In this document: positions 58,001 through 64,000 of the stretch, in pieces
Layout of the letters: each line of letters begins with the position of its first letter
Position numbering within the stretch: the stretch's first letter is position 1
Assembly: GCA_001460835.1 (NCBI GenBank)
Contig: CYKH01002220.1
Location: forward strand, 114,868 to 178,867
Length of the DNA stretch: 64,000 nt
Direction: 5' to 3'
Source of the DNA: Bodo saltans
Lineage: Eukaryota > Euglenozoa > Kinetoplastea > Eubodonida > Bodonidae
Program-made: the position numbers and the translations under genes
The notes under the pieces: generated by a model
Database searches by the model: none
What the model saw: only the letters and a program-made list of their open reading frames with translations
Told to the model about the DNA's origin: nothing

Positions 58001-61000
58001 TGTGCAAAGAAGGTCCAGGTGTGGTGTGTGGCGGCGACAATTCCAAGTTTACAGACTGTCAAGTGCAACGGAATTTTACACACGGCTTTTTGTTAGAGAG
58101 TGGAAGTCGAGTGATGATCCGAGGCTGCACCGTGCTCCACAACAAGATGAGTGGTATGTACGCTCTCCCTCGCAGCGAACCTACCTGCACAGGCTGTAAG
58201 CTCATCGAAAATGACCATTCTGCGTTGGTCATCGCCGGAGGAGCCAATCCCAACTTTTCTGAAAACGAAATGCAAGACAATGCCGACGGCGGTGTATTAT
58301 GCCTCACAGGAAGTTTAGGCATGTTGCAGCGGAACACCATCAAAGGAAATCACTTATGCAACATCCGTGCACTGTTTCAATCGAGAACCACATTTCTAGG
58401 GAACACGATTACCACCGGAAAAGATTGTGGGATTATCGTTGAGGGGAGTGCCTGTCGTTTTGACGGGAACACCATCTCACACCACAACCACGCAGCAGTG
58501 TACATCACTGGGCCCTCAAGTGTAGAACTGGCGCACAATTCAATTGTGAACAACAGCAACGGGATTGTGTTCGAAGCAGTCGGTGTGAATCAGTTCCGCG
58601 GCCCTTTGGGAGTGGATCGCAACCAACCAAACTCGGATGACCAGCAAGATACGTTCGCGTTCCGCAATCAGCCAGCGGTTTCACCTCGCAATGCACCGTC
58701 ACAGACAGGAACATCGCATCATCAGCAGCATGTCACTGTACCGGCTTCGCCCGCAGCACCACCCATCAGTGGAAGCAGTGCTATCGTGACTGAGAACTCA
58801 TTTTCTCACAACAGACTCTGTGCTGTGGTTCTTGCGCGGAAATCAGCAGCGACCATCACCCAAAACAATTTTCATGAAGGAGAGGTGGGAGTGAAGATTC
58901 AAACCCAAGCACTTGGCAATGTTGAGAACAATACATTCTCTGGGCACAAAGTGGCTGCGATGCAAGTTTTCGGAAACCTGATAGAGACCAAAATCCGATT
59001 GAACACGTTTGAAAAGAACGAAATTGGTATTGAAATTCGTCACAACAACAAAACGAGTGTGTTTGCCGCCGGGAAAGGATGGACACCTTCGCAAAATGCA
59101 CTCGGAGCAAAGAGCGACGCAGGCACAACAGTGCTCAAAACCAGAAAGAAGAAGACACTCCTGGACTCAGTCGCGATCATGTTCGCATCGGGAACCGACC
59201 ACGCCGCAATACACGCTTCTCGTGCCTCCTTCGACGATCCGTTGGAGCAGTCAGAGAGGCGCTCGTCTCATCCGGGAGACGACGGCGAGACAGACAGCCT
59301 GGCCGACTCGTCGTTCGATGAGGGAAGCAGTAACTCCTCAGATGACAGCGATGAGAGTCACGCAACGTCACGTGCTAAGAAGCGGCGTCAAGCTGCAGCG
59401 GCAAAACCTGCAGCACTTTCAAAACATCGAATCACGACGGTTGTGATAAAGAACCGATTTATCGACAACATTAAGTATGGTATCTACGCACTTGAGGGCA
59501 GCGAGACGCAAATTATCTCCAACGAGTTTCAGGGAGAGTTGTGTGGTGTCGGTGGAGGAAGTGGTTCCTCGATTCAAATTTCGGAAAATACATTTGCCAA
59601 ATGTTGTGTGGGCGTTCATCTTGCCACCGACACTAATTTTCAAGTCATTCGCAACCAATTCACCGACGCCAATGAACTTGGTGTGTATTCCAGCGGTGGG
59701 ACGGGGAACATCCTCCGTAACGTCTTCAGCTTATGCATTATTGCCGGTGTGTGCGTTGAACAGAATGGAGCCCCAACCGTATCACGAAACCTTTTCGCGT
59801 ACAACGTTTCAACCGAGTTCACTTCAGGTATCTTCACTCGAAGGGGTGGCGGTGGTTTCTTCAGTGACAATGATATCCACGAAAACGCCATTGGCATTCG
59901 CTGTGACAACGGAGGCCTTGGCACGTTCTCGAATTGTTTTGTGCACGATAACACTCTTGGCTTGCACGCAATGTCTGGCGGAAAGTGTACCATTAGCCAA
60001 ACCTTTTTTACGCAAAACAAAATTGCTGATGTGTACAGCTCTCACGGAGGTGCCCCAATCCTGAATCGATGTGTTCTTTATGACTCCCCGAAACCGTTTT
60101 TGATTCGTGATTTCGGCGGTGGCATTTTCTCATTTAACGTGATGAAGAACGTCGACGGATCCGCTGTGCTTGTGCAGTTCCCTGCGATGGCAGCCCACGA
60201 TACGCGAGTGGCCGCAATTACAGCAAGGAAGAAGAAAGAGCTGCACGACACAGCGCAACTTCTGCGGATGGTGCTCAATATGGACGATACCATCAGCAGG
60301 GCCGGCGTTGCGATGCTGAGTACTGTCGAATCAAAAACGATGAACACGGTGTATCGTGTGGCGCCAACATTTTCGAGCAATTTGATCGTAAATTGTGGAG
60401 CAGGAATAGAAATCGACCTGGGCGACGCACCCAAAGACCGACTCTTGACAAAGAAGAAAGGCCCCCCTCAGGAAAGCGAGAGTGGTGCCGCGAAGCCCGG
60501 CGGTAAAATGAGTCGACAAAAAAGTTCGTTGGCATCTGTGGCGTCGGCAGCCAGCCTCAAGAAAAGTCAAAACGAGGACGACGACGTTGCCATGGGAGCT
60601 AACCAAACGCGAAAAGCCAAAGCAGAGCAGCAAGCTCGCTACATCTCCCCCCTACCGGACCTTCAAACACTGACTCGCGGCGACTATTGGGCGTTTTTCA
60701 CTCAGAATGTAGTGCAGCAGTGCATCACCGGTATTTTAGTCCACAAAGGAAACGTCGACAGGCCACCAAAGTTCCGCCCGTTGTACGATGCGCATGCGAA
60801 TCAACAAACTGCTGGCGACGAGAAAGAAACGTACAGCGGCCCAAGCATGGAGGAGTTCGACGGCGACTCTGACCCCAAAACCGCCACGCTCATGACCGAT
60901 GATGTGTTCATGGTTCACTTCGACGGAAACACCATTTTTAACGATGACGTTGGCGTTACCGTGCGTCATGGAGGCAACGCTCGATTTGAGCGGAATTACA

Positions 61001-64000
61001 TCACCAAGTGTATGCGCGCAGGAATTCTCGTCACCGATGAGGGGCGAGGGGAATTTTTCGAGAACGTTGTCACAGACTGCACCACTGGCTACGCGTTGAA
61101 CGTGTTAGGTGACACCATGCGAAGTGTGCTAAGCTCCTCGATACTTCCCTGCTACGCGAATTTTCAGTGCAATGTGTTCAGCAACAGCAAAACATGTGCC
61201 ACAATCTCTGCCCCAGAAATCCGAATGACAAAGAATCGATTCTATGGTGCAGAGCAGGGGCTCATGGTCTACCCTGCAGCAAGTGGTTTGTTCCAGCTGA
61301 ATATTATTTACGAGAATCGGCGCGTTGGTTGTGTGTGCATGAGCGAGTCAGCCATTTTGACAGCCAACTGGTTCTATTCTCCACAAGAAAACTCTGCCAT
61401 TGAGATGCAAATTGACAGCAGCAGTTCTGTAGGAAATCGAATTCCACCTGGGAACGCAGTGAAAAATCAGTTTACACCGCGCCTCGCGAAACCAGAACCC
61501 GCAAACAAAATCTCGTTGACGTCTGATCACGTGAGCGAGACAAAGTCTGCGAAAGATCAACGGGACTTGTTTCATGTTTTACGAGAGTTACACGACGCCC
61601 AACTGCCCTCCTGTGGTGCTACTGGTTGTAACCGAATTGGCGTCTACGCGTCCAAGGACCAACTCGAAGCATTTGTGCAAGCAAAGCGTCGTGTCATGGC
61701 GACAAAAGTTGTGGTCACAGAAAACGGCCTCCTTCGCGAGCCGCCGAAAGACGCCGCAACATCATCCTTACGAGGAGGTGCGACTGCAACTGAAGCGTCA
61801 GCGCGTGGCATTCAATTTCACGAACCAGGAGGCGCCGCAAAGACCCAACCTCATCGTTATACTGGATCCACCCACACAGATGACAATGGAGGGGGCTCAG
61901 CTATGAACACGAGTGACAATAACATTGACGTGTTTGGTGGATTATCTGCTCATACGAATCACTTGACTGGGACAATGTTCAGAGCCTCCAGCAGCCGCTT
62001 TGGTCGTCAAACAGAGGGTGGGCTAGCACCCGCTGGTTCTCAGCGCCTCAAGAGCATTGTGACAATGGAGGAGATGCGACAGGAGTTACGTAAGAAACGA
62101 GAAGATCGTGAACAGTCCAAGCATGCTCAAGATGAACCACCTGCGCGCCGACGCTCTAGTGCGGCGTCGAAGAAACGCCGCAAGTCGTCTTCTGCACGAC
62201 GCCAGTCTACCGTGTCGTCTGATGTCGAGACCCAGCGTGCCGTCTCCCCCTTGTCTCCAACTGCTGCCACTAAAGTGCCCCAAACGAAGTCAGGCAACAC
62301 TGTGTCGCCAACCTCACACGAGTTGATCAAGCCCAAAGGGACAACTTCACCGCGTCATGACGTCAAAGCAACCAATCCATCTGCGTGGACGACGGCGGGA
62401 GAAGACGAACAACGTGAAACGTTTACGAGGGTGGCGCCTTTGTCTCTCTCCGCATCCGAGCGGGAGGATGCATCGTTGCTGCTGGACCCAGAGCGAGGCT
62501 CACAGCTCAATAGCAACGTCCCAGAGGTGTACTCACGTAAGTCGTCTACCGTTGCATTTCCGAATCAAGCGGAGCGTACAACCTCACCCACAATTGCCAC
62601 TGTCGCGACAGCTACGAATCTTGATGCAGGGGGTACTGAACCGACGACTGCCGCGATGATAAAGTCGCCCTCTACGTTGACTCCACGAACGCGTACGAAC
62701 TCCATCTCAGGACGAGAACGCCGTCAATCCGCTCCGCGCCAAGTGATGAGCATGACGCCACGCTCTGCAGCAGCCTTGGAGCCCCCGCAACCCACCTCTG
62801 AATCGGACGCTGAGGGAACTAAGTCCGCACTGCGAGTCTCACCACCGCCACCACCAATTCCAGGGGCGCCGCCTGTGTTTGACATTGGGGGCTTGTCATT
62901 ACGCAGCGCCGCAGCGAGCCCCACATCAGCGACGAAGATGTCAACTGCCGACAGGATGAAGGCGTTAGATGCATCGTTTGGAGGTGGCGCCAGTCAACTG
63001 GAGGACTCGACCAGCCATCATTCTGGCGGGCTGGGTTCGAGTCAAAAGTCAGGCTCTCGCTTGGTCACAGCAGCAACTGCTATTATGGCAGGCCTGGCGC
63101 TGGATTCAAGGAAGAAGAGCCCACCACCACCACCATCGCAGCCAGCGCAAACAGGTGGTCGAGAAATTGCTGCCAAGAAAATCAAAGATGCACAAGAGAG
63201 CCGCAAAGCAGCGCCTCTCCCTGCGGCTGGTCTCTCGGGCACAAAACCACAAAATGCTCCGTCCATACGTGCGAGTGACGCTAGTGCGCCGGCGGATAAG
63301 TGGACCATGAACAAAGCCGCAACGAAACCCGCGGCGCGGCCAGTGTCATACCCCAGCAAGGCGTTGCACACTTCAAGTAGCGCCGCAACGTTTAAACTGG
63401 ACGACCCTCCACCACCACCTAGCGTTGCTGCAACAGCTCCAGCCAGCATGGCTCCGAAATATGGAGTGCTTGAGACGGTCGAAGCGCCAAATTTTACTGT
63501 TGCCGCCGCTGCTCCTCGACGACAAGGGGATGCGCATTCTCCTCCTAGTTCTCCGAATGCGTCTCGAAGCTCTCGACGCGAAAGTGTTCGTTTTGGAAGC
63601 TCAGCGAGGGAGCCATCTGCGGTCCTGGAATCGTCAGGGAAAAACAACATTATCACCGAGCCTGAAGCTGAAATATTTGTGACAGCGGACCCTGTGGTTG
63701 CCGCTCCTGACGCTGGTTCTCCCATTGTTGCACATGATGCGATGCCGAGTATCTCTGTACCAAACACGACTCTCGTGCAACAAGTTCCGGCTGCTGCTGC
63801 CGCTGCTGCTGTTTCTACTTCAACTACGTTTGTCTCCAGACTTGCTGCCACACTAGACATCACGCCGTATGTGTTCAACTACGCGTCTACTAACATAACA
63901 TTTCGCCTCGAATTGCAAGGGGCCAACAACTACCTCGTGTACAATCGCATTATGAGCTTTTCAGTGGCAAAATTGATTGCGCTTGGTGCGCTAGATATTC
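55075..64000 (+). CDS. Giant right-handed beta-helix repeat protein, 3' end beyond window
   Basis: The frame opens at ATG 55075 and stays open to the right edge: at least 2975 residues, incomplete at the C-terminus. Residues about 40-80 resemble the start of a pectate-lyase-like helix as in FBXO11/SHCBP1 (LQEVIDSA, then ISKAIEICGEDG). From there to about residue 2150 (nt 61520) short repeats of 22-25 residues recur: a Gly-hydrophobic turn, then a strand with N.(I/F)..N. Repeated Asn residues suggest an Asn ladder. Two charged, probably disordered insertions interrupt the helix near nt 59128-59410 and 60420-60650. The last 800 visible residues are Ser/Pro/Ala-rich; a more ordered segment resumes near 63840. 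There is no signal peptide, so it is presumably cytosolic or cytoskeletal. Confidence 0.85.
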   Translation, partial: MLLEECTTFSVWQRKTVPTIKVHPPADDTPTGGGLPQTRLQEVIDSAPHYSKVLILGGSYNEHLMISKAIEICGEDGDEPIISSRGPTITVNSDVPCFFSSLKIKTKSISTSSTRADPPAISMSTGKAVFFRCEMTSIYVCGTAQPVIERCLIQGNGGGSGLVVRDSAGGSYLTNEITDHSLFCLEVLSRGKPKFVNNDIHTSSDDPNVNPGTGLLRISGGGAGALSQALHGEVAPTFIGNKFQDSFSDEQRNNAQAVFGSDTKKMFFATEITTQRVALAIEYANPTFKNNSVDGGVVAMSIVGGTGTYTSNTVQLSMLCGVFVSRGAQSKFENTKFTQHGGGGLYIDGCSPTITACNIVQCRGVGISVNNSKEFVVSNCLIEKNRVGVSILGVSGGTVKENQIQRNEMIGLRTSDIGVKTLITDNLLQMNGGCGVYVLGGAMPKLMRNVIHSQKAGLVAASGAYPTVIDNHIYGNEQFAVSVQERTRGVFQKNKLANGAIAAVKVTDHSSPLFEENKIDDATVGIFVSTQATGIFVNNSLRGHGDGINLSNFADPFIDGNSFQNCSRYGAFCVEEALGTVTNNTFTNTMIGIGCFKGAQTVFRANVVDSAMHVGGVLGEESRAVLEKNTFTDSKGHGLVMTGYLSKSRVRKCNFHNCQGYGVLSEKQSSGIVEWSFFSGNHQAGFGSEEEGETVFRDNRSLEDLGPGMMCTNNGSGTFLRNQIEEGRTVGCRVDGNGRPSIQHCSFLRCFTAGIMLDEGAEGEISDCIVEGNRVGMQMKGSGCKTKILRTVTKNSLETGMSLGPSIQVTMIECHFDDQPVGARLSNCGPATLESCTMTRCGKGVVCEKGGQASFHKCTITQSTLCFMELSDGGHLTAQECTMTGCGGNGIIAKSKCKGHFIETKITGCKDTGVVIENHADPKFELCTVAENSVGVHARDNAAGHLTDTSIIENTTTNVIGRQRSVTSFTKCIIAVCKEGPGVVCGGDNSKFTDCQVQRNFTHGFLLESGSRVMIRGCTVLHNKMSGMYALPRSEPTCTGCKLIENDHSALVIAGGANPNFSENEMQDNADGGVLCLTGSLGMLQRNTIKGNHLCNIRALFQSRTTFLGNTITTGKDCGIIVEGSACRFDGNTISHHNHAAVYITGPSSVELAHNSIVNNSNGIVFEAVGVNQFRGPLGVDRNQPNSDDQQDTFAFRNQPAVSPRNAPSQTGTSHHQQHVTVPASPAAPPISGSSAIVTENSFSHNRLCAVVLARKSAATITQNNFHEGEVGVKIQTQALGNVENNTFSGHKVAAMQVFGNLIETKIRLNTFEKNEIGIEIRHNNKTSVFAAGKGWTPSQNALGAKSDAGTTVLKTRKKKTLLDSVAIMFASGTDHAAIHASRASFDDPLEQSERRSSHPGDDGETDSLADSSFDEGSSNSSDDSDESHATSRAKKRRQAAAAKPAALSKHRITTVVIKNRFIDNIKYGIYALEGSETQIISNEFQGELCGVGGGSGSSIQISENTFAKCCVGVHLATDTNFQVIRNQFTDANELGVYSSGGTGNILRNVFSLCIIAGVCVEQNGAPTVSRNLFAYNVSTEFTSGIFTRRGGGGFFSDNDIHENAIGIRCDNGGLGTFSNCFVHDNTLGLHAMSGGKCTISQTFFTQNKIADVYSSHGGAPILNRCVLYDSPKPFLIRDFGGGIFSFNVMKNVDGSAVLVQFPAMAAHDTRVAAITARKKKELHDTAQLLRMVLNMDDTISRAGVAMLSTVESKTMNTVYRVAPTFSSNLIVNCGAGIEIDLGDAPKDRLLTKKKGPPQESESGAAKPGGKMSRQKSSLASVASAASLKKSQNEDDDVAMGANQTRKAKAEQQARYISPLPDLQTLTRGDYWAFFTQNVVQQCITGILVHKGNVDRPPKFRPLYDAHANQQTAGDEKETYSGPSMEEFDGDSDPKTATLMTDDVFMVHFDGNTIFNDDVGVTVRHGGNARFERNYITKCMRAGILVTDEGRGEFFENVVTDCTTGYALNVLGDTMRSVLSSSILPCYANFQCNVFSNSKTCATISAPEIRMTKNRFYGAEQGLMVYPAASGLFQLNIIYENRRVGCVCMSESAILTANWFYSPQENSAIEMQIDSSSSVGNRIPPGNAVKNQFTPRLAKPEPANKISLTSDHVSETKSAKDQRDLFHVLRELHDAQLPSCGATGCNRIGVYASKDQLEAFVQAKRRVMATKVVVTENGLLREPPKDAATSSLRGGATATEASARGIQFHEPGGAAKTQPHRYTGSTHTDDNGGGSAMNTSDNNIDVFGGLSAHTNHLTGTMFRASSSRFGRQTEGGLAPAGSQRLKSIVTMEEMRQELRKKREDREQSKHAQDEPPARRRSSAASKKRRKSSSARRQSTVSSDVETQRAVSPLSPTAATKVPQTKSGNTVSPTSHELIKPKGTTSPRHDVKATNPSAWTTAGEDEQRETFTRVAPLSLSASEREDASLLLDPERGSQLNSNVPEVYSRKSSTVAFPNQAERTTSPTIATVATATNLDAGGTEPTTAAMIKSPSTLTPRTRTNSISGRERRQSAPRQVMSMTPRSAAALEPPQPTSESDAEGTKSALRVSPPPPPIPGAPPVFDIGGLSLRSAAASPTSATKMSTADRMKALDASFGGGASQLEDSTSHHSGGLGSSQKSGSRLVTAATAIMAGLALDSRKKSPPPPPSQPAQTGGREIAAKKIKDAQESRKAAPLPAAGLSGTKPQNAPSIRASDASAPADKWTMNKAATKPAARPVSYPSKALHTSSSAATFKLDDPPPPPSVAATAPASMAPKYGVLETVEAPNFTVAAAAPRRQGDAHSPPSSPNASRSSRRESVRFGSSAREPSAVLESSGKNNIITEPEAEIFVTADPVVAAPDAGSPIVAHDAMPSISVPNTTLVQQVPAAAAAAAVSTSTTFVSRLAATLDITPYVFNYASTNITFRLELQGANNYLVYNRIMSFSVAKLIALGALDI

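Noticed and set aside
63042-63878. 278-codon minus-strand frame rich in Ala and Gly
   Set aside because: Antisense of the Pro/Ala-rich tail of the beta-helix gene; composition is the complement of that tail.
1-64000. tRNA, rRNA, snoRNA, CRISPR, insertion sequence or strand-switch region
   Set aside because: None was seen by eye in the spacers; all genes face one way and the only repeats found are short tandem ones.

Overview
The window looks like nuclear DNA of a kinetoplastid protist, most probably a free-living bodonid such as Bodo saltans. All 20 supported genes lie on the + strand. No gene needs an intron. Most start codons are preceded by a pyrimidine tract followed by an AG, the signature of spliced-leader trans-splicing and polycistronic transcription. 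There is no strand switch, tRNA, rRNA, mobile element or convincing minus-strand gene, so the 64 kb appear to be an interior piece of one polycistronic unit. The gene content is eukaryotic and mitochondriate: complex I PSST subunit, mitochondrial calcium uniporter, cytochrome b5 reductase and ubiquilin.

Layout. 0.1-5.4 kb: a small probable membrane protein, a coiled-coil protein, and a protein with leucine-rich repeats and a divergent cyclic-nucleotide-binding fold. 5.6-15.9 kb: a tandem array of six paralogous divergent RRM-type RNA-binding proteins, separated by long T-rich spacers. Four of them carry a short H(D/N/S)PY-like motif resembling the element that recruits the translation/stability activator MKT1 in trypanosomes. 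16.4-26.9 kb: a giant (about 3521 residues) surface multi-pass protein with repeated four-cysteine modules, LDL-receptor A, EGF-like and LamG-like domains and a cytosolic ZZ-like finger. 27.3-34.5 kb: an unknown protein, ubiquilin/Dsk2, a coiled-coil protein, NADH-cytochrome b5 reductase and complex I PSST. 34.9-46.4 kb: a giant (3801 residues) apparently intracellular protein with a coiled-coil N-terminal third and at least eight diverged cadherin-like beta modules. 46.6-48.3 kb: three tandem Dabb (stress-responsive A/B barrel) proteins. 48.8-55.1 kb: a divergent protein kinase, MCU and a histidine phosphatase whose 3' end looks frameshifted. 55.1 kb to the right edge: a giant right-handed beta-helix protein, still open at base 64000.

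In kinetoplastids, neighbours in such a unit are co-transcribed but need not share a function; regulation is mostly post-transcriptional. The coherent groups here are therefore the two tandem paralogue arrays (RRM-like and Dabb), not an operon-like pathway. Several long reading frames begin at TTG or GTG upstream of the likely ATG; starts were moved to the first suitable ATG downstream of a splice-acceptor-like signal. All functional names rest on motif reading by eye, without database searches.
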